Positions 7,934 through 16,538 of a stretch of DNA of 64,000 nucleotides are shown in pieces; position 1 is the first letter of the stretch, and each line of letters begins with the position of its first letter. The notes below the pieces were generated by a model. That model did no database searches, was not told the origin of the DNA, and saw only the letters and a list, made by a program, of their open reading frames with translations. Both the position numbers and the translations under genes were made by a program. The DNA is taken from positions 8,618,001-8,682,000 of the forward strand of contig CP018627.1 in NCBI GenBank assembly GCA_002021875.1, written 5' to 3'. Source of the DNA: Streptomyces hygroscopicus (GTDB lineage Bacteria > Actinomycetota > Actinomycetes > Streptomycetales > Streptomycetaceae).

Positions 7934-9382
7934 ATGGCCACGGACGCCATGACCCGCTCGCCCGGGGGCGACAGCGCCCCCGGCCCGTCCGCCCTCAAAG
8001 CCCTGGCCGACGCCGCGTACCGGCCGTACTGGCTGGACGACCCCGGCAGGCCCCGCCCCCGCCCCGCCCTCGTCGGGGAGGAGCACTGCGATCTGCTCGT
8101 CGTCGGCGGCGGCTACAGCGGACTGTGGACCGCCCTGATCGCCAAGGAGCGCGACCCCGACCGCGAGGTGGTCCTGGTCGAGGGCCAGGAGATCGGCTGG
8201 GCCGCCTCCGGACGCAACGGCGGCTTCTGCGCCGCCTCCCTCACCCACGGCCTCGGCAACGGAGCGGCCCGCTGGCCCGATGAGCTGGCCGAACTCGAGC
8301 GGCTCGGCCACCGCAACCTCGACGCCATCGAATCCGCCGTCGAGCGCTACGGCATCGACTGCGACTTCGAACGCACCGGCGAGATCGATGTGGCCACCGC
8401 GCCACACCAGGTCGAGGAGTTGCGCGAAGCCGTCGAACAGGCCGGTGCCCTCGGCCTGGAGCCGCCCGAGTTCCTCGACCGCGACGCGGTGCGCGCCGAA
8501 GTCGACTCGCCCACCTTCCTGGCCGGGCTGTGGGACCGCCGGGGCGTGGCCATGGTGCACCCCGCCAAGCTCGCCTGGGGCCTGGCACGGGCCTGCGCCG
8601 AGCTGGGCGTACGAATCTACGAACACACCCCGGCCGAACGGCTGGCGAGCAGCGGGGCGGCGATGGCCGTCCGCACCCCCTACGGACGGGTCCGCGCCCG
8701 CCAGGTGGCGCTCGCCACCAACGCCTTCCCCGCCCTGGTGCGCCGCGTCCGCCCGTTCATCGCGCCCGTCTACGACCATGCGCTGATGACCGAACCGCTC
8801 ACCGAGGAGCAGCTCGACGCGATCGGCTGGCAGCGCAGGCAGGGACTCAGCGACACCGCCAACCACTTCCACTACTTCCGGCTCACCGCCGACCGGCGCA
8901 TCCTGTGGGGCGGCTACGACATCGTCTACCGCTACGGCGGACGGGTGCGCGCCGAATACGATCACCACCCGTCCACCTACCGCACCCTCGCCCAGCACTT
9001 CTTCCAGTGCTTCCCGCAGTTGGAGGGCGTGCGCTTCAGCCATGCCTGGGGCGGCGCCATCGACACCTGCTCGCGCTTCTCCGCGTTCTTCGGCAGCGCG
9101 CACGGGGGGAGGGTGGCGTACGCGCTCGGCTATACGGGCCTGGGGGTCGGGGCGACCCGCTTCGGGGCCGAGGTGATGCTCGATCTGCTCGCCGGTGAGC
9201 GCACCGAACGCACCCGCCTGGAGATGGTCCGCAGCAAGCCCCTGCCCTTCCCGCCGGAGCCGGTGCGCTGGGCGGGCATCGGCATCACCCAGTGGTCCAT
9301 GACCCGGGCCGACGAGAACGGCGGGCGCCGCAATCTGTGGCTGAAGGCCATGGACAAGGTGGGGCTGGGGTTCGACAGCTGA
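7934..9382 (+). CDS. FAD-dependent oxidoreductase, DAO family (gamma-glutamylputrescine oxidase-like)
   Basis: A 482-residue flavoprotein of the D-amino-acid-oxidase fold. It has a dinucleotide-binding start DLLVVGGGYSGLWTAL near residue 55, an acidic end of beta-2 in VVLVEGQEIGWAASGRNGGF, and the C-terminal FAD/substrate segment ALGYTGLGVGATRFGAEV. The SGRNGGF motif and size fit the PuuB/OrdL group that oxidises gamma-glutamylputrescine or related amines to the aldehyde. Its place as last gene of the dehydrogenase-potDABC operon supports an amine substrate from imported polyamines. The alternative is a glycine/sarcosine-type oxidase. The aldehyde product would suit the dehydrogenase at 2149. 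Confidence 0.85.
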   Translation: MATDAMTRSPGGDSAPGPSALKALADAAYRPYWLDDPGRPRPRPALVGEEHCDLLVVGGGYSGLWTALIAKERDPDREVVLVEGQEIGWAASGRNGGFCAASLTHGLGNGAARWPDELAELERLGHRNLDAIESAVERYGIDCDFERTGEIDVATAPHQVEELREAVEQAGALGLEPPEFLDRDAVRAEVDSPTFLAGLWDRRGVAMVHPAKLAWGLARACAELGVRIYEHTPAERLASSGAAMAVRTPYGRVRARQVALATNAFPALVRRVRPFIAPVYDHALMTEPLTEEQLDAIGWQRRQGLSDTANHFHYFRLTADRRILWGGYDIVYRYGGRVRAEYDHHPSTYRTLAQHFFQCFPQLEGVRFSHAWGGAIDTCSRFSAFFGSAHGGRVAYALGYTGLGVGATRFGAEVMLDLLAGERTERTRLEMVRSKPLPFPPEPVRWAGIGITQWSMTRADENGGRRNLWLKAMDKVGLGFDS

Positions 9383-9390
9383 GCTGAGCC

Positions 9391-9441
9391 GGGCCGCGGT
9401 TGCCCTGGGCCGTTCCGCGTGGCCCGGGGCCACCGCGGCCC
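9391..9441. terminator. Bidirectional terminator between convergent genes
   Basis: GGGCCGCGGTTGCC (9391-9404) pairs with GGCCACCGCGGCCC (9428-9441) with one mismatch. It lies between the stop of the oxidoreductase (+) and that of the PAP2 gene (-). No U-run, as usual in Streptomyces. Confidence 0.65.
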
Positions 9442-9449
9442 GCTTTCAG

Positions 9450-10352
9450 CTAGCCGCCGGGGCGCGACCGGCTCGAACCGTCACCCTGGCTGATCCGGCT
9501 CAGCGAGAGCATCGCCCACAGCAGCAGACCGGACAGACACCAGCTCGCGACCGTGTCCAGCGGCCAGTGGTAGCCGCGCCGGACCAGCCCGGCGGCCACG
9601 GCGAGGTTCAGCACGGCGACGGCCACCAGGAGGGGGCGCCGTAGCCGCGGGCGCAGGAGAGGGTGGAGGAGCAGCGCCGCCGCGCCATAGGCGACGGCGG
9701 CCGTCGCGGCATGGCCGGAGGGGAAGAATCCGGTCTCGCCGGCCAGCGGACCCGGCGGGCCGGGGCGGTCGATCAGCGCCTTGAACGGAACCACCAGTGC
9801 CGGAACCGCCGCCATCGCCACCGCGGCGGCCAGCGGCGGCAGCCACCAGCGCGGCCCTCCCGCGCGCCGGGCGCACCACGCCGCCCAGCCGAGGGCGACG
9901 GCGAGGACGGGGACCGCCACCGCCGTATTGCCGAGGTCGGCGAGGAACTCGGCGACGGGGGAGGGGAACGCAGAGCCGGAGATCGCGCGGCCGAGCCGTT
10001 CGTCGTAGGTCCGCAGGGGGCCATGGGCGGCGATCTGCCAGGTGCACAGCGCGAGCAGCGCGATCAGTGCGAGGGGTGTGAGGAGCGCGAGAGGCGCGGA
10101 GAACGGCGCCCGGGGCGCGGAAGGGGAGTGAACAGTCGGCAGCCCCGGAACAGGGGGGGTAGTTCCGGGGCCGCCGTGGCGACCGGTGTGCCGCGCGCCC
10201 CGGGGGGTTTGGGGCGGGCGGCCGTCCGATCGGTGAGGAGATCCGGAGCCGGAGGCTCCAGTGGTGTGCGCGAGGGCACAGCCGGGTCGGGGCTGGGGAA
10301 GCACCGGCTCGGCATCGCCCGCAGTCCCCTGCGGGCGGGGTGTTTCTCTCAT
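9450..10352 (-). CDS. PAP2-family membrane phosphatase
   Basis: Integral-membrane phosphatase with about six helices. It probably dephosphorylates a lipid or isoprenoid phosphate at the outer face of the membrane. The three PAP2 signatures are present: KALIDRPGP (a compact form of KxxxxxxRP), FFPSGHAATAAV and GLVRRGYHWPLDTVAS. The ATG at 10350-10352 gives 300 residues. An in-frame GTG at 10401-10403 would add 17, and no start codon lies closer to the first helix. The long Pro/Gly-rich N-terminal stretch (about 80 residues before helix 1) is unusual, so the true start is uncertain. It follows gabT on the same strand, with no obvious functional link. Confidence 0.78.
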   Translation of the reverse strand: MRETPRPQGTAGDAEPVLPQPRPGCALAHTTGASGSGSPHRSDGRPPQTPRGARHTGRHGGPGTTPPVPGLPTVHSPSAPRAPFSAPLALLTPLALIALLALCTWQIAAHGPLRTYDERLGRAISGSAFPSPVAEFLADLGNTAVAVPVLAVALGWAAWCARRAGGPRWWLPPLAAAVAMAAVPALVVPFKALIDRPGPPGPLAGETGFFPSGHAATAAVAYGAAALLLHPLLRPRLRRPLLVAVAVLNLAVAAGLVRRGYHWPLDTVASWCLSGLLLWAMLSLSRISQGDGSSRSRPGG

Positions 10353-10454
10353 CTGGAATGACCGTACGGCAGCGAAGCCCCGCCCGACAGGCCGATCACC
10401 CACCTGTCATCGGCCCCGCACATCTTCTTCACGCCACCCATCGATCACCCACAG

Positions 10455-11804
10455 TCACAGTTCGGTGAAGGCGCTCTCGAGGACGTCGAGACCCTCGTTC
10501 AGAAGGTCCTCGCCGATCACCAGCGGCGGCAGGAAACGCAGCACATTGCCGTAGGTTCCGCAGGTCAGCACCAGCAGCCCGGCCGAGTGGCACGCCTTGG
10601 CGACGGCGGCCGTGGCCTCGGGGTTGGGGTCCTTGGTGCCGGACTTCACCAGTTCGATGGCGATCATGGCGCCACGGCCGCGGAGGTCGCCGATGATGTC
10701 GTACTTCTCCTGCATCGCGGCCAGGCGGCCCTTCATGACCTCCTCGATGTGCTTGGCCTTGGCGTTGAGGTCCAGCTCGCGCATCGTCTCGATCGCGCCG
10801 AGCGCCGCCGCGCACGCCACCGGGTTTCCGCCGTAGGTGCCGCCGAGACCGCCGGAGTGCGCCGCGTCCATGATCTCCGCGCGGCCGGTGACGGCGGCGA
10901 GCGGCAGACCGCCCGCGATGCCCTTGGCGGTGGTGATCAGGTCCGGGACGATGCCCTCGTCCTCACAGGCGAACCACTGGCCGGTGCGGCAGAAGCCGGA
11001 CTGGATCTCGTCCGCGACGAAGACGATGCCGTTGGTCTTGGCGAACTCCGCGATCCTGGGCAGGAAGCCCTTGGCGGGCTCGATGAAACCACCCTCGCCG
11101 AGGATCGGCTCGATGATGATCGCGGCCACGTTCTCCGCCCCGATCTGCTTGCTGATCATGTCGATGGCCTGGGCCGCGGCCTCCTCGGCGCAGTTCTCCG
11201 GACCGGTCAGCCAGCGGTAGGGATAGGCGAGCGGAACGCGGTAGACCTCGGGCGCGAAGGGACCGAAGCCGTGCTTGTACGGCATGTTCTTGGCGGTGAG
11301 CGCCATGGTGAGGTTGGTCCGGCCGTGGTAGCCGTGGTCGAAGACGACGACCGCCTGGCGCTTGGTGTACGAACGGGCGATCTTCACCGCGTTCTCCACC
11401 GCCTCGGCGCCCGAGTTGAACAGCGCCGACTTCTTGGCGTGGTCGCCGGGCGTGAGCCGGGCCAGCTCCTCGCAGACCTCCACATAGCCCTCGTACGGCG
11501 TGACCATGAAACAGGTGTGCGTGAAGTCCGCCAGCTGCGCGGACGCCCGGCGCACGACGGCCTCCGCGGAGGAGCCGACGGAGGTCACGGCGATACCGGA
11601 GCCGAAGTCGATCAGCGAGTTGCCGTCCACGTCCTCGATCACACCGCCGCCCGCACGCACGGTGAAGACCGGCAGCACACTCCCCACCCCACTGGCGACC
11701 GCCGCGTTCTTACGGGCGAGCAGCTCCTGCGACTTCGGGCCGGGAATGGCGGTGACGACGCGACGCTCCTGGGGGAGGGACGGGCCTCCGGACAGTTCGG
11801 TCAT
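10455..11804 (-). CDS. gabT: 4-aminobutyrate aminotransferase
   Basis: PLP-dependent class-III aminotransferase, 449 residues, converting 4-aminobutyrate and 2-oxoglutarate to succinate semialdehyde and glutamate. Visible features are NSGAEAVENAVKIAR (phosphate site), VFDHGYHGRTNLTMALT, FVADEIQSGFCRTG with the cofactor-contacting Asp, and the Schiff-base Lys in TTAKGIAGGLPLAAVTG. The ATG at 11804 has GGAG seven bases upstream; a longer in-frame start at 11918 would add a non-family extension. It joins the polyamine operon upstream to the succinate-semialdehyde-type dehydrogenase at 16539. Divergent from the TraD-like gene across a 318-bp spacer. Confidence 0.93.
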   Translation of the reverse strand: MTELSGGPSLPQERRVVTAIPGPKSQELLARKNAAVASGVGSVLPVFTVRAGGGVIEDVDGNSLIDFGSGIAVTSVGSSAEAVVRRASAQLADFTHTCFMVTPYEGYVEVCEELARLTPGDHAKKSALFNSGAEAVENAVKIARSYTKRQAVVVFDHGYHGRTNLTMALTAKNMPYKHGFGPFAPEVYRVPLAYPYRWLTGPENCAEEAAAQAIDMISKQIGAENVAAIIIEPILGEGGFIEPAKGFLPRIAEFAKTNGIVFVADEIQSGFCRTGQWFACEDEGIVPDLITTAKGIAGGLPLAAVTGRAEIMDAAHSGGLGGTYGGNPVACAAALGAIETMRELDLNAKAKHIEEVMKGRLAAMQEKYDIIGDLRGRGAMIAIELVKSGTKDPNPEATAAVAKACHSAGLLVLTCGTYGNVLRFLPPLVIGEDLLNEGLDVLESAFTEL

Positions 11805-12122
11805 GAGGGGCTCCAGGGGAAAGAACAGCGGTTTTAGTCGCAGGCTAGGGGCGCGGCGGCGGATGAGGCATGTTCCGTTCGGGAGCACTGCGCGTGTTGC
11901 CTTGTCCGCGACGGCCATAGCCCGGCGGCGGCCTTACGGATCCGGCGGCGGCTTTACGGATTCGGTGACGGTTCGCCGAGCGGCTGCCGCACGCCGCCGG
12001 CCGCGGCGGCTTACGGATCCAGTGACCGTTTTACGGATCCGGTGACCGCTTTGGGGACCGCGCGACTGAGACGGCACCGCCCGGGTCGCTGAACTCCCCG
12101 CGCGGGAACACTAGATTGAGCG
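11805..12122. promoter_or_regulatory. gabT / TraD-like divergent spacer with paired 20-bp repeats
   Basis: A 318-bp gap without a supported gene. It holds four copies of a 20-bp unit beginning TTACGGATYC: 11934-11953, 11954-11973, 12011-12030 and 12031-12050. The last two continue as RGTGACCGYT. They form two head-to-tail pairs separated by 37 bp. On the plus strand TAGATT at 12112-12117 could be a -10 box placing the transcription start at or next to the ATG at 12123. The repeats lie 70-190 bp upstream of that point and could be regulator sites. Confidence 0.5.
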
Positions 12123-14366
12123 ATGGCGCGAAAGCCGAGGAACAGCCGGTCAGGGGGCAAGGGGCAGCACATGGACACCGAGGGCACGTTCGACCCACGC
12201 AGCACACGCCACAACCCGCTCCCACTCCCGCCCCCGCATTCCCCGCCCTCCTTCCCCACGGCCCCGCCGCCGGTGCCGCCGACCGTGCCCCCGGCGGCCT
12301 CTGGCGCGGCCCCGGTACCCGCCCAGGCTCCCGGCGCGCCCCCGGTCCCCGCGCCCGCGGCCCGCCCGTCCTTCGTCGCCTGGCTGCGCGCACCGCGGCC
12401 CGAGGCGGCACCGGGGGTGTGGACGTACGAGCACAAGCCGAAGGCGCCGGAGGAGCCGGATCGCATCCCAGGGCGGCGGCTGCTCAGCGGGGCACTGATC
12501 TCGGTGCTCTGCGGCTGGCTGGTCTGGTCGCTGCTCTGGAACGGGTACCTGGGTGGCTATTGGCTGTGGCCGCTGGCCCTCCTCACGCCCGACTCCTGGT
12601 CCGAGAGCGGCAACGTGGCCTACGTCGTAGCGACGTACACCTACTACGGCATCTTTCTCTGCGCCATCGCCGTGATCTTCGGCCGCGTCGGCCACTGGTC
12701 CGAAGTCTGGCGCCGTTATGTCGCGCCCCTCTTCCGGCGGGCATGGGATGAGCCCGCCCCGGAGGCGGCCGTCGCGGGGCGGCCCGAGGGGGATCCGCTG
12801 GAGTGGCCGCACTTGCGGGCCGCCGGGGCGCACAGTGCGGCTGATCGGTTGGCGGCGGACGCACGGGCGGGGGCGATGAATGACGTCGACCATGCCCGGA
12901 TCGAGCGCGCCTGGCAGTCCGTGCGGGCCGGGAGGAACACCCTCGCCTCGTTCACCGACACCGTGCTGCGCCACGGTGCCGCCTCGTACGGTCACCCGTC
13001 CGGTGCGCGGGATCTGCCAGCCAGGACGGCGCGGCATGATCTCCTCGCCCATCAGGTCCGCCTCGGCACCGCCTCCGACGACCCCCGCAACCCTTACCAG
13101 CATCGCGGTGTCGGGCTCGCCCTCGAGCCCGATGTGCTCGCCACCTCGCTGCTGGCCGTCGGGCCGCCCGGTTCGGGGAAGACGGGGCGGATGGTGCGGC
13201 CCGTCGTGGAGTCGCTGTGTCTGCAGGCGCTCGCCGGGCAGGTCGCCGTAGTGGCGGTCGGGGCGGCGGGGGCCGGGCTCGGGGCGGACGAGGCGTTCGA
13301 CGTCGTCGTGAAGATCGGCCGGCCCGACTCCGGCTACGACTTCGACCTCTACGGCGGCACCACCGATCCCGACGAGGCCGCGGGCATCCTCGCCGAGGCC
13401 CTGATCGGCGACATGGCCGCCTCGCTGCCCGGCGGGGACAGCCGGCGCGCCGCCACCGCGCTGGCCCAGCTGCTCGGCCCCTACCGCGCCGCCCACGGCC
13501 GCTTCCCGTCCGTCCCGGATCTGCGGGAGCTGCTGGACGGTTCCAAGGCGGCTGTCGACGCGCTGCGCGAGGCGCTGGACGAGGCCGGGGAGCGGGCGCA
13601 GGCCCGTGAGCTGGAGGCGCGGGTCCGGCAGTCGGGTGCCCCCGGGGACGTGGGCACGCTGCTCGCGGACCGGATCGCGCTGCTGGACCGGCCCGCGTTC
13701 GCCGATTTCTTCGACACCACCGGGGACCGCCGCCCGTTCTCCCTCCGCGCCCTCGAACACCCCCTCCGGGTCCGTATCGATCTGCCCGAGCGCGGCCATG
13801 CGGAGGCGTCGCGGATGCTGGCGCGGCTGGTCCTGGCGCAGTTCACCGAGTGCGCCGTGGGCCGCGCCGACCGTTCGCTGTTCGCCTGTCTGGTCCTCGA
13901 CGACGCCTCGCACACCATCACCCCCGAGGCCCTGCGCGGTATCCAGCGGCTCCGTTCCGCCCACGCGGGCGCGGTGCTCACCCTCCGCACCCTCGACGAC
14001 GTCCCCGAGGCGCTGCGCAGCGCCCTGCTCGGCGCGGTCGGCTGCCGGATGGCCTGCGCGGGGGTGACGACCTGGGACGGGGCGCGGTTCGCGGAGGTGT
14101 GGGGGACGGAGTGGGTCGAGACGCGCGACATCACCGACCGGCAGATCATCGCCGAGGAACCGCTCACCAAGGTGCTGCACTTCATCCGTAAGGTCGTCAC
14201 CGGTAAGGCGGTGACCACGCAGTCGGTGACCGTACGGACCGTGGAGCGCGAGCGCTGGTCCGCATCAGAGCTGGCCCACGCGGTTCCCGCCGGGCATGCG
14301 GTGCTGTCGGTGACCTCCGTAAGGGGCGAGGGCGGGCCGCCGGTGCTGGTGGATCTCCGCGGGTGA
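12123..14366 (+). CDS. TraD/VirD4-like P-loop ATPase with two N-terminal membrane helices
   Basis: A 747-residue protein, function unknown. Residues 1-115 are Pro/Ala-rich. Two membrane stretches follow at about 120-150 (LISVLCGWLVWSLLW and GYWLWPLALL) and 165-190. A cytoplasmic ATPase-like domain has a Walker A P-loop GPPGSGKTGR near residue 350 and a Walker-B-like ACLVLDDASH near 590. This order resembles conjugation coupling proteins (TraD/VirD4) or FtsK-like motors, but nothing else of a conjugation system is present. The ATG at 12123 fits a leaderless transcript from TAGATT at 12112. The in-frame ATG at 12171 has an AAGGGG ribosome site and is the alternative start. Confidence 0.7.
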   Translation: MARKPRNSRSGGKGQHMDTEGTFDPRSTRHNPLPLPPPHSPPSFPTAPPPVPPTVPPAASGAAPVPAQAPGAPPVPAPAARPSFVAWLRAPRPEAAPGVWTYEHKPKAPEEPDRIPGRRLLSGALISVLCGWLVWSLLWNGYLGGYWLWPLALLTPDSWSESGNVAYVVATYTYYGIFLCAIAVIFGRVGHWSEVWRRYVAPLFRRAWDEPAPEAAVAGRPEGDPLEWPHLRAAGAHSAADRLAADARAGAMNDVDHARIERAWQSVRAGRNTLASFTDTVLRHGAASYGHPSGARDLPARTARHDLLAHQVRLGTASDDPRNPYQHRGVGLALEPDVLATSLLAVGPPGSGKTGRMVRPVVESLCLQALAGQVAVVAVGAAGAGLGADEAFDVVVKIGRPDSGYDFDLYGGTTDPDEAAGILAEALIGDMAASLPGGDSRRAATALAQLLGPYRAAHGRFPSVPDLRELLDGSKAAVDALREALDEAGERAQARELEARVRQSGAPGDVGTLLADRIALLDRPAFADFFDTTGDRRPFSLRALEHPLRVRIDLPERGHAEASRMLARLVLAQFTECAVGRADRSLFACLVLDDASHTITPEALRGIQRLRSAHAGAVLTLRTLDDVPEALRSALLGAVGCRMACAGVTTWDGARFAEVWGTEWVETRDITDRQIIAEEPLTKVLHFIRKVVTGKAVTTQSVTVRTVERERWSASELAHAVPAGHAVLSVTSVRGEGGPPVLVDLRG

Positions 14367-14415
14367 CCGACCGGCGCCCCGGGTGTTCCTCATTGCCGCA
14401 GTCGGCTGTTCTGCC

Positions 14416-14449
14416 GCGGTTGCCCCGCTCAACGTGACGGGGCAACCGC
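14416..14449. terminator. Hairpin terminator after the TraD-like gene
   Basis: A perfect 12-bp stem, GCGGTTGCCCCG (14416-14427) with CGGGGCAACCGC (14438-14449) and a 10-base loop, 50 bp past the stop. It separates this gene from the PucR regulator. Confidence 0.65.
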
Positions 14450-14573
14450 AGCGTCACGGCCAGACCGGTGGCCAAATCAGGCCGTCAATTCCACGTATTC
14501 CTCCATTGAGGCAGAATCGGCAGTAGCCGTTCATACGGGGCGGTGAAGTCGTCGCACTCGCATCGAAGGTGCC

Positions 14574-16337
14574 ATGCCTCCCACGCTCGCCTCACTCGTC
14601 CGCCACCCCGGTCTCAAGCTGTCCGTGCTCGCGGGCGAGGACCGGCTGGAGACGCCTGTGCGCTGGGCACACGTCAGCGAGCTCGCCGACCCCGTGCCCT
14701 ATATGGAGGGCGGCGAGCTGCTCCTGATCACCGCGATGCAGATCGAGGCCGAGGACCCGGAGGAGATGAGCCGCTATGTGCGGCGGCTGCTCGGCGCGGG
14801 CGTGGTCGGGCTCGGCTTCGCGCTCGGCGTCAAGTACGCCGAGGTGCCGGCCGCGCTCGCCGCGGCGGCCAAGGAGGAGGGGCTGCCACTGATCGGCGTA
14901 CCCCGCCCCACCCCCTTCATCGCGATCAGCAAGGCCGTCTCCGCGGCGATAGCCGCCGACCAGTACCGGGCCGTGACCGCCGGGTTCGAGGCGCAGCGCG
15001 AGCTGACCCGCGCCGCCATCGGCGCCGAGGGGCCCGCCGCGCTGCTCGCCCGGCTCGCCGCCCATGTCGACGGCTGGGCCGCGCTCTACGACGTCTCGGG
15101 CTCCGTGGTCGCCGCCGCCCCCGACTGGGCCGCCCGCCGCGCCGCCCGGCTCACCGCCGACGTCGAGCGGCTGCGCTCCCGCCCCGGCCCCGCGAGCATC
15201 GTGGTCGGCGGGGGCGGCGAGGCCGGGGCCACAGGCACGGAACCGGCCGAGGACACGGCCGCCGCCGACCGGGTGGAGCTCCAGTCCCTGGGCACCGGGC
15301 GCCGTACCACCCGTGGCGTGCTCGCGGTCGGTACGGCCGCGCCGCTGGGCACCGCCGAGCGCTATGCCGTGCACTCCGCGGTCGCGCTGCTGACCCTGAC
15401 CACTGAGCGCTCCCGCGCCCTGCGGGAGGCCGAGCAGCGGCTCGGCGCCGCCGTGCTGCGGATGCTGCTCGCGGGCGAGCCCGACCATGCGCGGGCGGTC
15501 GCCGGGCGGCTGTACGGCGGGCTGCTCGACGCGCCGTTCCGGATGCTGGTCGCCGAGGTGCCGTCCGGCGGCGCGGCCCAGCAGCCCCACGCGGCGACGC
15601 CCGGAGCGGACGAGGCCCCTCCGGAGCCCTTCGCCGAAGCCACCACCACGACCACGGGCACGACCACGGGTGAGGCCGAGGCGACCGACCCCCTCGCCAC
15701 GCTCACCGACACCATGGAGACTGCCGCGGCCCGCATCGGCGAGTCGGTGCTGGTGGTGCCCGACGGCGAACGGCTTATCGTGCTGGCCCCCGACGGCGGC
15801 GCGGCGGTCGCGGCATGCGCCGAGCACGCCAGGGCCGTCGAGAGCCGCCGCGGCACCAAGGCCCGCCCCCGCGACCGTACGGCCGCCACCGCGCCCCACG
15901 GCGACGAGCTCGTCATCGGACTGTCCGCCCCCGCGGGCCCCATCGCCGCCGCTGCCGCCTACCGCCAGGCCGAGCAGGCGCTGTCGGTGGCGCGCCGCCG
16001 TGGCCGGATGCTGGTCGAGCATGAGCAGGTCGCGGCGGGTTCCGTGCTGCCCCTGCTCGCCGACGACGCCGTAAGGGCGTTCGCCGACGGCATGCTGCGC
16101 GCCCTGCACGAACACGACGCCACCGGCCGGGGCGATCTGGTCGCCTCGCTGCGCGCCTGGCTCTCCCGGCACGGCCAGTGGGACGCGGCCGCCGCCGACC
16201 TCGGCGTCCACCGGCACACCCTGCGCTACCGGATGCGCCGCGTCGAGGAGATCCTGGGCCGCTCCCTGGACGACCCGGACGTCCGCATGGAGCTGTGGCT
16301 CGCCCTCAAGGCCACGGCCGCCGGTACCTCGGCCTGA
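14574..16337 (+). CDS. PucR-family transcriptional regulator (polyamine/GABA regulator candidate)
   Basis: A 587-residue cytoplasmic regulator. Residues 5-125 form the PucR N-terminal ligand domain (PTLASLVRHPGLKLSVLAG, then VRWAHVSELADP). The middle carries a degenerate GGDEF-like segment interrupted by an Ala/Thr/Glu-rich low-complexity loop around 340-375. Residues 525-580 are the PucR C-terminal helix-turn-helix (WDAAAADLGVHRHTLRYRMR). The ATG at 14574 follows GAAGGTG. Flanked by gabT and a semialdehyde dehydrogenase, it is positioned to control polyamine and GABA use. A PucR-like polyamine regulator (EpuRI) has been described in Streptomyces coelicolor, but equivalence here is inference. 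Confidence 0.85.
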   Translation: MPPTLASLVRHPGLKLSVLAGEDRLETPVRWAHVSELADPVPYMEGGELLLITAMQIEAEDPEEMSRYVRRLLGAGVVGLGFALGVKYAEVPAALAAAAKEEGLPLIGVPRPTPFIAISKAVSAAIAADQYRAVTAGFEAQRELTRAAIGAEGPAALLARLAAHVDGWAALYDVSGSVVAAAPDWAARRAARLTADVERLRSRPGPASIVVGGGGEAGATGTEPAEDTAAADRVELQSLGTGRRTTRGVLAVGTAAPLGTAERYAVHSAVALLTLTTERSRALREAEQRLGAAVLRMLLAGEPDHARAVAGRLYGGLLDAPFRMLVAEVPSGGAAQQPHAATPGADEAPPEPFAEATTTTTGTTTGEAEATDPLATLTDTMETAAARIGESVLVVPDGERLIVLAPDGGAAVAACAEHARAVESRRGTKARPRDRTAATAPHGDELVIGLSAPAGPIAAAAAYRQAEQALSVARRRGRMLVEHEQVAAGSVLPLLADDAVRAFADGMLRALHEHDATGRGDLVASLRAWLSRHGQWDAAAADLGVHRHTLRYRMRRVEEILGRSLDDPDVRMELWLALKATAAGTSA

Positions 16338-16538
16338 GGCCCGCATCTGCACCACGAGGCGACCGCGTTCGCTCCGGTCACCTCATTCCGGTCATCCTCC
16401 TCCCGATCTCCCCCGGATCGGGCACGCCATAGCGGAGCGCCGACGGCCCCGACTGCTACGCCCCGGACAAACGCCGAGCGGGCCGGGCGCGCCTACGGTG
16501 GAAGGAGATACACCACTTCAGAAGGGTCGGGATCCGCT

